Made by a program: the position numbers and the translations under genes
The notes under the pieces: generated by a model
What the model was told of the DNA's origin: nothing
Seen by the model: the letters and a program-made list of their open reading frames with translations, nothing else
The model's database searches: none
Shown here: positions 53,669 through 62,558 of the stretch, piece after piece
Position numbering within the stretch: position 1 is the stretch's first letter
How the letters are laid out: each line of letters starts with the position of its first letter
Source: Marseilla massiliensis
Lineage (GTDB): Bacteria > Bacteroidota > Bacteroidia > Bacteroidales > Bacteroidaceae
NCBI RefSeq assembly: GCF_016899955.1
Contig: NZ_JACJJL010000007.1
Span: 62,001-126,000, forward strand
Length of the DNA stretch: 64,000 bases
Reading direction: 5' to 3'

Positions 53669-53979
53669 TGATGGTACCAGTTGAAGCTTATTTTGTGCTC
53701 AGTGCACTGTTGTTCTTTATCGGCGTGTTCGGTTTCATCACCCGCCGCAACCTGATAGCCATGCTCATCTCCGTTGAGCTTGTGCTCAATGCTGTCGACA
53801 TCAACTTTGCAGCGTTCAACCGCCTGCTGTTCCCCGAGGGCCTTGAGGGCTTCTTCATGACCCTGTTCTCCATTGGAGTGAGTGCAGCAGAGAGCGCCGT
53901 GGCCATAGCCATTATCATCAATGTCTACCGCAACTTCCACAGCGATCAGGTGAATAGTATTGAAAACATGAAATTTTAA
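53668..53979 (+). CDS. nuoK: NADH-quinone oxidoreductase subunit K
   Basis: A 103-aa membrane subunit with three spans. Glu in SVELVLNAVDINFAAF and the second conserved Glu in GVSAAESAVAIAIII are the proton-channel residues. The start is ATG 53668, preceded by an unusually good ribosome-binding sequence (AAAGGAG); a second ATG follows directly at 53671. The open frame upstream to 53620 lies inside nuoJ and is not used. Confidence 0.95.
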   Translation: MMVPVEAYFVLSALLFFIGVFGFITRRNLIAMLISVELVLNAVDINFAAFNRLLFPEGLEGFFMTLFSIGVSAAESAVAIAIIINVYRNFHSDQVNSIENMKF

Positions 53980-53987
53980 AGTGTGTT

Positions 53988-55958
53988 ATGGATTATAGTT
54001 ATGTATTTCTGATACTCCTTCTGCCGGCTTTGTCGTTCCTCGTGCTTGGCTTGGCCGGCATGAAGATGTCGCACAAGGTCGCAGGACTGATAGGCACATG
54101 CTCGCTCGCTGTGGTGACGGTGCTGTGCTATTACACTGCCATAAAGTATTTTCTGATTGACGGGAGGGATGCCACCGGCCTTTTCCCCACCGTTACGGCG
54201 TTTGATTTTGTATGGATCAAGTTCTCGGAATTGCTGACGTTCACCATTGGCTTCCGCCTTACGCCGATATCGGTGATGATGCTCATAGTCATCTCCACGG
54301 TCAGTTTCATGGTTCATATCTATTCGTTCGGATACATGCATGGCGAGAAGGGCTTCCAGCGTTATTACGCTTTCCTGTCGCTTTTCACCATGTCGATGCT
54401 TGGCCTTGTCGTTGCCACGAACATATTCCAGATGTACCTGTTCTGGGAGTTGGTGGGTGTAAGCTCTTATCTGCTCATCGGCTTCTATTACCCGTTGCAC
54501 TCTGCGGTGGCCGCTTCGAAGAAAGCATTCATCGTGACACGCTTCGCCGACCTGTTCTTCTTGATAGGTATACTCTTCTACAGCTTCTACGTAGGCACAT
54601 TCAGCTATGACCTCACGGCAATGCCCGAGCTTCATCAGAATGTAGCCGGCGTGGCTTGGGTGATGCCGATGGCTTTGTTCCTCATGTTCATCGGTGGTGC
54701 CGGCAAGTCTGCAATGTTCCCGTTGCACATCTGGCTGCCCGACGCCATGGAGGGCCCGACGCCTGTTTCGGCCCTGATCCATGCCGCAACGATGGTTGTT
54801 GCCGGTGTGTATCTCGTTGCAAGCCTGTTCCCGCTGTTTGTTGAGTTCGCCCCTGAGGCCCTCCACTGGATAGCTTACATAGCCGCCTTCACGGCCTTCT
54901 ATGCAGCAGCCGTGGCATGTTGCCAGAGCGACATCAAGCGCGTGCTGGCATTCTCTACGATATCCCAGATAGGCTTCATGCTCGTTGCCCTTGGCGTATG
55001 CCTGCCCGGTGAGACCAGTGGTGTAGACAATACGGTAGAGTATGCCGATGTCAACGGTCTCGGTTACATGGCCGGCATGTACCACCTGTTCACCCATGCC
55101 ATGTTCAAGGCCTGCCTGTTCCTCGGTGCCGGATGCATCATCCACGCCGTCCATTCGAATGAAAAGATGTACATGGGAGGCCTGCGCAAGTACATGCCCA
55201 TCACCCATGTCACCTTCCTGATATCGTGCCTTGCAATAGCCGGCATACCGTTCTTCTCAGGTTTCTGCTCCAAGGACGAGATACTCGTGGCGTGCTACAA
55301 CTTCAGCCCCGTGATGGGAGTCATCATGAGCGCGATAGCCACCATGACCGCCTTCTACATGTTCCGCCTCTACTATGTCATCTTCTGGGGCAAGAGCTAC
55401 TATGAGACCCACAAGGCAGAAGGTGCCCACCAGCCCCACGAGGCGCCCCTCACCATGACCGTGCCCCTGATAGTGCTGTCAGCCATTACGATGCTTGTAG
55501 GCATCTTCGGCACACTCCATGTGTTTGAGTTCGGCGAGTTTGTGTCTGCCAACGGCATCGGTTTCGGCACACACATCAACTGGGCCATAGCAGGCACGAG
55601 CACCGTGCTCGCCATACTCGGCATCTGCCTTGCCACCTATATGTACAAGGGCGAGGAGACACCGGTTGCCGACATGCTTGCCCGCCGTTTCCCGAAACTG
55701 CACCAGGCAGCATACAGGCGCTTCTACCTCGACGAGGTTTGGATGTTTGTCACCCACAAGATAATCTTCCGTTGCATATCCACCCCGATAGCATGGTTTG
55801 ACCGTCACGTTATCGACGGCACCTTCAACTTCATGGCTTGGGGCGCAAATGCAGCCGGCGAGACTATCCGTCCGTGGCAGAGCGGCGACGTACGCCAGTA
55901 TGCCGTGTGGTTCATCACCGGTACAGTCGCTTTAACATTAGTATTACTTTGCATATAA
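53988..55958 (+). CDS. nuoL: NADH-quinone oxidoreductase subunit L
   Basis: A 656-aa antiporter-like proton-pumping subunit with some 15-16 membrane spans and a long C-terminal lateral helix. Key parts are FWELVGVSSYLLIGFYYP (conserved Glu), GGAGKSAMFPLHIWLPDAMEGPTPVSALIHAATMVVAGVYL (Lys and surrounding loop), TMFxHAMFKACLFLGAG-type sequence (HLFTHAMFKACLFLGAGCIIHAVH) and FFSGFCSKDEI. It lies 8 bp after nuoK. Confidence 0.97.
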   Translation: MDYSYVFLILLLPALSFLVLGLAGMKMSHKVAGLIGTCSLAVVTVLCYYTAIKYFLIDGRDATGLFPTVTAFDFVWIKFSELLTFTIGFRLTPISVMMLIVISTVSFMVHIYSFGYMHGEKGFQRYYAFLSLFTMSMLGLVVATNIFQMYLFWELVGVSSYLLIGFYYPLHSAVAASKKAFIVTRFADLFFLIGILFYSFYVGTFSYDLTAMPELHQNVAGVAWVMPMALFLMFIGGAGKSAMFPLHIWLPDAMEGPTPVSALIHAATMVVAGVYLVASLFPLFVEFAPEALHWIAYIAAFTAFYAAAVACCQSDIKRVLAFSTISQIGFMLVALGVCLPGETSGVDNTVEYADVNGLGYMAGMYHLFTHAMFKACLFLGAGCIIHAVHSNEKMYMGGLRKYMPITHVTFLISCLAIAGIPFFSGFCSKDEILVACYNFSPVMGVIMSAIATMTAFYMFRLYYVIFWGKSYYETHKAEGAHQPHEAPLTMTVPLIVLSAITMLVGIFGTLHVFEFGEFVSANGIGFGTHINWAIAGTSTVLAILGICLATYMYKGEETPVADMLARRFPKLHQAAYRRFYLDEVWMFVTHKIIFRCISTPIAWFDRHVIDGTFNFMAWGANAAGETIRPWQSGDVRQYAVWFITGTVALTLVLLCI

Positions 55959-55971
55959 TGACAGATATAAA

Positions 55972-57456
55972 ATGAGTATATTAAGTCTATTCGTAGTAAT
56001 CCCCGTGCTTATATTGCTGGGCTTGTGGATAGCCCGCAACCTCAACCAAGTGCGTGGCGTGATGGTGGCCGGCTCTTCATGCTTGCTGGCTCTGTCGGTC
56101 TGGCTTACCGTAGCCTTCATCCAGGCTCGCCAATCGGGAAACACAGACCCCATGCTGTTCACATACAGTGTTGCATGGTTCAAGCCCCTCAACATAGCCT
56201 ATGCAGTGGGAGTTGACGGCATTTCTGTCGTGATGCTGCTGCTTTCGAGCATAATTGTATTCACAGGAACATTCGCGTCGTGGCAGTTGAAGCCCCTTAC
56301 TAAGGAGTATTTCCTTTGGTTCACGCTTCTGTCAACAGGTGTGTTCGGCTTCTTCATCTGCATAGACATGTTCACCATGTTCATGTTCTACGAGGTAGCC
56401 CTCATCCCGATGTACCTTCTCATCGGCGTATGGGGCAGCGGCAACAAGGAGTATGCCGCCATGAAGCTTACGCTGATGCTCATGGGAGGTTCGGCCCTGC
56501 TCATTCTCGGTATCCTCGGAATATACTTCTTCAACGGTGCTACCACTATGAACGTGATGGAGATTGCCGCCAACAACCACATACCTGCCGACATACAGAA
56601 CGTGTTCTTCCCGTTCATATTCATCGGTTTCGGTGTGCTTGGCGCCCTGTTCCCGTTCCACACGTGGAGCCCCGACGGCCATGCCTCGGCACCTACAGCA
56701 GTGTCGATGCTCCATGCCGGCGTGCTCATGAAGCTCGGAGGCTACGGTTGCTTCCGCGTGGCCATGTTCCTCCTGCCCAGCGCAGCCCAGGAACTGTCGT
56801 GGATATTCCTCATCCTGACCACCATATCCGTGGTTTACGGAGCATTCTCGGCCTGCGTGCAGACCGACCTCAAGTACATCAACGCCTATTCGTCGGTGTC
56901 TCACTGCGGCCTGGTGCTCTTCGCCCTGCTCATGATGACCAAGACGGCATGTACCGGTGCCATACTCCAGATGCTCTCGCACGGTTTGATGACAGCATTG
57001 TTCTTCGCCCTCATCGGCATGATTTACGGCCGCACCCACACGCGCGACGTGCGCAAGCTCGGCGGACTGATGAAGATAATGCCTTTCCTCAGCGTAGGTT
57101 ACGTCATAGCCGGTCTTGCCAACCTCGGCTTGCCGGGCTTCTCGGGCTTCGTTGCCGAGATGACCATCTTCGTGGGTTCGTTTGAAAACGGCGACACCTT
57201 CCACCGTGCAGCCACCATCATAGCATGTACTTCGATTGTAATAACGGCTGTCTACATCCTGCGTGTGGTCGGAAAGATACTCTATCAGAAAGTGGCCGAC
57301 CCCCACTACCTCGAGCTCACTGACGCCACATGGGATGAGCGCGTGGCCGTTTGCTGCCTCATCTTCTGCGTAGCCGGCCTAGGCCTTGCCCCGCTGTGGG
57401 TAAGCAATGTCATCGGCGATGCCGTCGGCCCAATTCTCAACGTAATAAACTTCTAA
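55972..57456 (+). CDS. nuoM: NADH-quinone oxidoreductase subunit M
   Basis: A 494-aa antiporter-like proton-pumping subunit with about 14 spans. Signatures are MFYEVALIPMYLLIGVWGSGNKEYAAMKL (conserved Glu), FPFHTWSPDGHASAPTAVSMLHAGVLMKLGGYG, TDLKYINAYSSVSHCGLV and LGLPGFSGFVAEMTIFVG. It lies 13 bp after nuoL. Confidence 0.97.
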   Translation: MSILSLFVVIPVLILLGLWIARNLNQVRGVMVAGSSCLLALSVWLTVAFIQARQSGNTDPMLFTYSVAWFKPLNIAYAVGVDGISVVMLLLSSIIVFTGTFASWQLKPLTKEYFLWFTLLSTGVFGFFICIDMFTMFMFYEVALIPMYLLIGVWGSGNKEYAAMKLTLMLMGGSALLILGILGIYFFNGATTMNVMEIAANNHIPADIQNVFFPFIFIGFGVLGALFPFHTWSPDGHASAPTAVSMLHAGVLMKLGGYGCFRVAMFLLPSAAQELSWIFLILTTISVVYGAFSACVQTDLKYINAYSSVSHCGLVLFALLMMTKTACTGAILQMLSHGLMTALFFALIGMIYGRTHTRDVRKLGGLMKIMPFLSVGYVIAGLANLGLPGFSGFVAEMTIFVGSFENGDTFHRAATIIACTSIVITAVYILRVVGKILYQKVADPHYLELTDATWDERVAVCCLIFCVAGLGLAPLWVSNVIGDAVGPILNVINF

Positions 57457-57474
57457 CAAAACCAGTAGGGAAAA

Positions 57475-58902
57475 ATGGATTACAGTCAGTTTTTTAATAT
57501 GATTCCGGAGGCCACGCTTGTGGCAATCCTGATAATTGTCTTTCTTGCCGACCTCATAATGAAGGGCGAGAAGAAGGTTTCCTCGTTGGCCCTGCTGATG
57601 AACGTGCTGCTCGTGGTGCAGACGGCAGTATGCCTGACGGCCGAGCCGTCGTCGGCATTTGGCGGCCTTTACGTCACCGGCGACGCAGTCAACGTGATGA
57701 AAGTGATACTCACCGCCGGCACTCTCATTGTATGCATCATGGCCCAGCCTTGGCTCGGCCGTGCCGACGTGAGCAACAAGGCTGGCGAGTTCTATGCCTT
57801 GGTGGCCTCAACGTTGCTCGGTATGTACATGATGATGTCGTCGGGACACTTCCTCATGTTCTTCCTCGGCCTCGAGATGGCTTCAGTGCCGATGGCATGC
57901 CTTGTGGCTTTCGACAAGTTCCGCCAGAATTCGGCCGAGGGTGCTGCCAAGTTTGTGCTCACCGCCACTTTCTCGAGCGGCGTCATGCTCTACGGCATAT
58001 CGTTCATTTACGCCGCCGCAGGCACGCTCTATTTTGACGATGTGGCTGCCGTCATCGGCAACACACCGCTTGCCATCATGGGCTTGGTGTTCTTCTTCAG
58101 CGGCCTTGGGTTCAAGATATCGCTCGTTCCGTTCCACTTCTGGACGGCCGACACCTATCAGGGCGCACCCACACCGGTGACGGGCTACCTCAGCGTAGTG
58201 TCGAAGGGAGCCGCCGCATTTGCCCTCATGGCCATACTCATGAAGGTGTTTGCGCCTATGATTGAGTACTGGGAATACCTGCTTTACATCGTCATAGTGC
58301 TCAGCATCACCATAGCCAACCTTTTTGCCATACGCCAGACAGAGCTCAAGCGATTTATGGCTTTCAGCTCCATCTCGCAGGCAGGCTACATCATGCTGGC
58401 CGTCATTGGCGGCTCGGCCATGGGAGTGGCTGCCCTGTCATACTACGTGCTTGTGTATGTTGTGGCCAACATGGCTGTCTTCACGGTAATCAACGTTGTA
58501 GAGACACGCGGCAACGGCACTACGAAGATGAACTGCTACGACGGTTTCTACCAGACCAACCCGAAGTTGGCCCTGCTCATGACGCTGGCCCTCTTCTCGC
58601 TGGCCGGAATACCTCCGTTTGCAGGTATGTTCAGCAAGTTCTTCGTGTTCATGGCAGCAGCCCAGCAAGGTTCGTTCTGGGCATACCTCGTGGTGTTTGT
58701 GGCATTGATCAACACCGTGGTCAGCCTTTACTACTACCTGCTCATCGTCAAGGCCATGTATATCAAGAACACCGACACGCCGCTGCCAACATTCAGCAGC
58801 GACTGCAACACCAAGCTGGCCCTTACGCTCTGCACGGCAGGCATTGTGGCCTTCGGTGTGTTCAGCTGCGTTTACGACTGGATTGCGGGTGCCGTTCTCT
58901 GA
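57475..58902 (+). CDS. nuoN: NADH-quinone oxidoreductase subunit N
   Basis: A 475-aa antiporter-like proton-pumping subunit. Signatures are [18 protein letters not shown] (conserved Glu), [61 protein letters not shown] and [19 protein letters not shown]. It is the last gene of the operon, 18 bp after nuoM, and is followed by a clear terminator. Confidence 0.97.
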   Translation: MDYSQFFNMIPEATLVAILIIVFLADLIMKGEKKVSSLALLMNVLLVVQTAVCLTAEPSSAFGGLYVTGDAVNVMKVILTAGTLIVCIMAQPWLGRADVSNKAGEFYALVASTLLGMYMMMSSGHFLMFFLGLEMASVPMACLVAFDKFRQNSAEGAAKFVLTATFSSGVMLYGISFIYAAAGTLYFDDVAAVIGNTPLAIMGLVFFFSGLGFKISLVPFHFWTADTYQGAPTPVTGYLSVVSKGAAAFALMAILMKVFAPMIEYWEYLLYIVIVLSITIANLFAIRQTELKRFMAFSSISQAGYIMLAVIGGSAMGVAALSYYVLVYVVANMAVFTVINVVETRGNGTTKMNCYDGFYQTNPKLALLMTLALFSLAGIPPFAGMFSKFFVFMAAAQQGSFWAYLVVFVALINTVVSLYYYLLIVKAMYIKNTDTPLPTFSSDCNTKLALTLCTAGIVAFGVFSCVYDWIAGAVL

Positions 58903-58926
58903 AACGTCACGCCCGTTGCAATATGG

Positions 58927-58957
58927 AAAGCCGGACATGTCATTGTCCGGCTTTTCT
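58927..58957 (+). terminator. Rho-independent terminator of the nuo operon
   Basis: A perfect 11-bp stem AAAGCCGGACA/TGTCCGGCTTT (58927-58937 with 58944-58954) with a 6-base loop is followed by TCTTATTTT. It lies 24 bp after the nuoN stop, confirming that no nuoE, F or G follows. Confidence 0.9.
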
Positions 58958-59080
58958 TATTTTGCAGACCGTTGTGCACATAGCGTGCCATCGGTATGGG
59001 CGGTCTTCAACTGCACATTGCATTTATGATGAAACGCCCTGAGCTGTAGGCAGATGGCCGCCGTATGGCGCCACGGTCAG

Positions 59081-59170
59081 AAACGGCCCGTTCCATGCTG
59101 CCGTTTGGCCCGTTTTACCATGCCGTATGGGCCGTTTTGAAATTCAGTCTTGGCCGTTTTGCAAAACGGC
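59081..59170. repeat. Palindromic repeat cluster E
   Basis: AAACGGCCC (59081-59089) pairs with GGGCCGTTT (59129-59137). Between them is GCCGTTTGGCCCGTTTTACC. An 18-bp perfect palindrome GCCGTTTTGCAAAACGGC (59153-59170) closes the cluster. It is the fifth locus of the family and lies in the nuoN-comEC gap (58958-59289), which otherwise shows no gene. Confidence 0.7.
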
Positions 59171-59289
59171 GGGCACGTTCTCACACCTGATGCAGGTTGA
59201 CTACTTGAGGCGTGGCGCCACGATGTAACGCATTTTCGCATGATGGCGGTATATTGTAGCAGACAGTTGGCACCACTCATCCGGCCGTC

Positions 59290-60963
59290 ATGGCGTCGGC
59301 ACCAAGCCATTTGCAGCCATTTCGGCCGTCGGTCGGTTTCTCGGCTTGCGGTCGCAGATTCCGCTCCTTCAGCAATTGCACGCCGCCGACATATAACCAT
59401 CAAACACCATACATACAATTGGGCAACACAGGTTTATTCAGGCTTTACCCGTTGGTGCCGCTGTGCGTTAGCCTTGCAGCAGGCATACTTGCAGGGCGGA
59501 GCATGGCTACAATGGTCGGAATGACCGTTTGGGCCGCGGCATTCGGCGTTGCCTTCACAGCCGCATTGTTGCTCGGGGGGCGTCCAAAGGCCCAGACTGC
59601 TGCCATCCTGTTGTCGGTGTTGCTGTTGGGATGTGCCATGTCGACCTTGGCCGAGCGCCGTCAGAGTGTGAGCCTGCCACAAGGCGAGACAGCCTTCGAG
59701 GCCATTGTGGCCGATGAGCCCGTAGAGCGCGGCCGCACGCTGCGCTTCGACGCCATAGCATGCTCGGGGCCTTTGAAGGGACATTGGGTGCGCTTGACAC
59801 TGCTCAAAGACACGGTAGAGCGCAGGTATGCCACCCTTGGTGTGGGCGACGGCATGTTGGTGCGGTCGCGTTTGGTACCTCCGGCCAATTATCGAGAGTC
59901 GAATTTCGATTATGCAACCTACCTTCAGAGCCGCGGCATAGTGGCCACAGCTTTTGTCTACTACCGCAATTGGCGCAAGGCCGCGCCCCGCCTGTCGGCC
60001 CTGACCGTTGTTCAACGCGCCCGCATCTCAGCCATGCGCCTTCGCCACTGGCTGCTTGGGCGCTACCGCAGCCTTGGTCTTGAAGGCCAAGACTTTGCCG
60101 TGGTGGCCGCAATGACGCTTGGCGACAAGTCGGCGCTCTCAGGTTCGATGCGCGAGGCTTACTCGCTTGCCGGCGCATCTCACATACTTGCGCTTTCCGG
60201 CATGCACCTCGGCGTCATCTATTTGCTCCTGTCGATGCTATTGTCAGGCCGTCGCCGTCGCCTGCTTGGCGAAAGCCTGTTGCTCATGGCCATCTGGTCC
60301 TACGTCTTTATTGTCGGCATGCCATCGTCGGTGGTGCGGTCGGCCCTCATGATATCAGTCTACGGGCTTGTAGGCCTGACAGGCCGCAGCCGCATGTCGG
60401 TCAATGCGCTTGCCTTCGCCGCAGTGGTATTGCTCGTTGCCAACCCCCTTGCGCTTTTCGAAATAGGCTTCCAACTCTCTTTCGCGGCCGTGGCTTTCAT
60501 ACTTGTTTTCCAGTCGTCCGTGGGCTCGATAGCCTCCGTCCGCTTTCTCCAGCGCCATCGCCTGTTGCGCTGGGCATGGCAGCTTTCGGTCATGTCGCTG
60601 CTGGCCCAGATAGGCACAGCCCCGCTCGTTGCGTTCTATTTCGGTCGCCTGCCAGTTTGCTCGCTGCTCACCGGCCTTGTTGTCATACCTGCCGCCACGG
60701 CCATAATCTATCTGGCGGTGTCTCTGTTTGCCGTGGGTTTTGTGCCTGTGCTGCAGCAGGCCGTGGCCACAGTGCTTGCCTTTGTGGCCACGTGGCTCAA
60801 TGCTTTTTTGCTTGCCATGGCGTCGCAGCCGTGGGCATCGGTCGGTTTGCCGCGGCTTAGCCCTTTGCAGGTGGTGCTGCTCTACGTCGTTGCCGTATGC
60901 GTCTGCCGCCTGCTGGCCATTTGCGGCCGGCGCATGGAGTCGGCAAGAGAGTGGGGGGCGTGA
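59290..60963 (+). CDS. ComEC/Rec2-family membrane protein
   Basis: A 557-aa polytopic protein of the ComEC/Rec2 family, the inner-membrane channel of DNA uptake. It has a DUF4131-like N-terminal part (to about 215; FEAIVADEPVERG, NYRESNFDYATYLQSRGI) and a Competence domain (about 240-540; AMTLGDKSALSGSMREAYSLAGASHILALSGMHLGVIY). The C-terminal metallo-beta-lactamase domain of longer ComEC proteins is missing. The start is uncertain: ATG 59290 adds about 42 untypical residues, and the first membrane helix begins just after a TTG at 59419. Confidence 0.85.
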   Translation: MASAPSHLQPFRPSVGFSACGRRFRSFSNCTPPTYNHQTPYIQLGNTGLFRLYPLVPLCVSLAAGILAGRSMATMVGMTVWAAAFGVAFTAALLLGGRPKAQTAAILLSVLLLGCAMSTLAERRQSVSLPQGETAFEAIVADEPVERGRTLRFDAIACSGPLKGHWVRLTLLKDTVERRYATLGVGDGMLVRSRLVPPANYRESNFDYATYLQSRGIVATAFVYYRNWRKAAPRLSALTVVQRARISAMRLRHWLLGRYRSLGLEGQDFAVVAAMTLGDKSALSGSMREAYSLAGASHILALSGMHLGVIYLLLSMLLSGRRRRLLGESLLLMAIWSYVFIVGMPSSVVRSALMISVYGLVGLTGRSRMSVNALAFAAVVLLVANPLALFEIGFQLSFAAVAFILVFQSSVGSIASVRFLQRHRLLRWAWQLSVMSLLAQIGTAPLVAFYFGRLPVCSLLTGLVVIPAATAIIYLAVSLFAVGFVPVLQQAVATVLAFVATWLNAFLLAMASQPWASVGLPRLSPLQVVLLYVVAVCVCRLLAICGRRMESAREWGA

Positions 60964-61065
60964 GATGCTTCTGCCCACAGTGGCTGTAGGCAACAGTCAG
61001 GAAACTACCGCCGGACGGGGCCCCGGTAGCTGCGTGCCGGCCCCATGGCTTGTCTGTATGCGCCA

Positions 61066-61133
61066 TTTTACGGTCATTTTACCGTTCTTTAAAACTCCTG
61101 TAATAGTTTTGTAATAAATAATACCGACCTTTG
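61066..61133 (+). promoter_or_regulatory. PHO-box-like promoter with 11-bp-phased repeats before the porin gene
   Basis: Hexamers recur at exact 11-bp steps: TTTTAC (61066), TTTTAC (61077), TTTAAA (61088), TGTAAT (61099) and TGTAAT (61110). They are followed by CCGACCTTTG (to 61133). PhoB-type activators bind tandem 11-bp direct repeats (TGTCAT-N5) placed just before the core promoter, which is the layout seen here. The last 25 bp recur before the TonB receptor gene. Confidence 0.6.
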
Positions 61134-61224
61134 TGGCTGATAAACGGCGGGCACATGACAGATGGTTTAGCCAAAAGCCATCGGCAGTCCCGCGCTTAAT
61201 TGGAGTAACAACCCACGCAACCGT

Positions 61225-62226
61225 ATGAAACATTTACTGGCCATTTTGGCATTGTTTGCAGGCATGGATGCCGCAGCACAGTTCAAGCCCGAAATCAACG
61301 GAACGATTCGCGGCAAGTACGAATACCAGACCGAGGAAGGCGAGGGCCGCTTCCAGGTGCGCAATGCCCGCTTCAGCCTGTCGGGAAAGGTGGTTGACGC
61401 CGTGTCGTACAAGGCCGAAATAGACCTCTCCGACGAGGGCAGCATAAAGATGCTCGACGCATACACGCGCATCAGTCCGTGGCGCACGCTCAATTTCACC
61501 ATCGGTCAGATGCGCGTGCCCTTTACCATCGACGCCCACCGTTCGCCCCACCAGCAGTATTTTGCCAACCGTTCGTTCATAGCCAAGCAGGTGGGCAACG
61601 TGCGTGACGTGGGCGCCACTCTCGGCTATACGTTCAACGTGGGATTCCCGATAATACTCGAAGCCGGCATGTTCAATGGCTCGGGGCTCACCGACCAGAA
61701 GGATTTCTGGACCAACAACATAAACTATTCGGCCAAGGCACAGCTCTTCTTCCCGAAAGGTTTCAACCTCACGCTGAGTGTGCAGAAGATAAAGCCCGAG
61801 GCGGTAAACATAATGATGTATGACGCCGGCGCCTACTACCATGGCAACGGATGGCATGTGGAGGCCGAATACCTGTACAAGCACTACGCCGACAATGCCT
61901 ACGGGGCTGTTCATTCCTTCGACGGCTTTGTCAACTACGACATAAAGGTGGGCGGAAAGAAGCCGCTGGTAAAGAAGGTGTCGCCCTTGGCGCGCTTTGA
62001 TTACATGAGCGACCACAGCGACGGTACGGCCGACGCAGAGACGGGGCTGCTCAATACCACCGACTACCGGCGCTCGCGCATAACGGGCGGTGTGACCCTG
62101 AGCCTTGGCACACCGTTTGTTTCAGACATCCGTCTCAACTACGAGAAGTATTTCTATCGCGAAGGTGCGGTTGCCAAGCCGTCGGAGCGCGACAAGATAG
62201 TGATTGAGTTCATGACCAGATTCTGA
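61225..62226 (+). CDS. Phosphate-selective porin O/P-type outer-membrane protein
   Basis: A 333-aa outer-membrane beta-barrel protein with signal peptide (about 1-18) and C-terminal Phe (FMTRF). The N-terminal pattern GTIRGKYEYQTEEGEGRFQVRNARFSLSGKVVDAVSYKAEIDLSDEGSIKMLDAYTRI, then GQMRVPFTIDAHRSPHQQYFANRSF, is characteristic of the porin O/P family. The family name implies phosphate or polyphosphate passage, but many members in Bacteroidota are untested. Here a PHO-box-like promoter supports a phosphate link. It is monocistronic. Confidence 0.88.
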   Translation: MKHLLAILALFAGMDAAAQFKPEINGTIRGKYEYQTEEGEGRFQVRNARFSLSGKVVDAVSYKAEIDLSDEGSIKMLDAYTRISPWRTLNFTIGQMRVPFTIDAHRSPHQQYFANRSFIAKQVGNVRDVGATLGYTFNVGFPIILEAGMFNGSGLTDQKDFWTNNINYSAKAQLFFPKGFNLTLSVQKIKPEAVNIMMYDAGAYYHGNGWHVEAEYLYKHYADNAYGAVHSFDGFVNYDIKVGGKKPLVKKVSPLARFDYMSDHSDGTADAETGLLNTTDYRRSRITGGVTLSLGTPFVSDIRLNYEKYFYREGAVAKPSERDKIVIEFMTRF

Positions 62227-62259
62227 CATACGGTTGTATTTTTTAGGGTATCAAAATAA

Positions 62260-62306
62260 ATCCCGCCATGCCTCCGCGCATAACTGCGCTGAAAGCATGG
62301 CGGGAT
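62260..62306 (-). terminator. Hairpin with minus-strand T-rich tail, possible uvrA terminator
   Basis: ATCCCGCCATGC (62260-62271) pairs perfectly with 62295-62306 across a 23-base loop. On the minus strand TTATTTTGAT follows, on the plus strand there is no T-run. It lies 250 bp beyond the uvrA stop, so it would leave a long 3' tail. The interval 62307-62558 shows no gene. Confidence 0.5.
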
Positions 62307-62558
62307 GTTGTCTGCCTGTGTCTATGCCAATCTGGGGCCCTGCCGCAGACTGCGTGGCGTCGGCCACCATACGGCCGTAATGCCTCGGTATGTCTGTACC
62401 TGTGTCCATGTCGTGCCACACGAGCGCTTCAGCACTCATGCCGTCAGCCTGTTGGCCGCTTTGCCTTGCCTCCGGCTGCAACGCTTCCGGCTAAGCCGAT
62501 AGCCAACCATGCCGGCAATGTTGCGGAATAGGTTGTTGGCCTGGCGGACGGACAGGGC

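Noticed and set aside
2486..59170. CRISPR array for the repeated palindromic units
   Set aside because: Units vary in sequence and orientation, spacing is irregular, clusters are tens of kb apart, and no cas genes are present.
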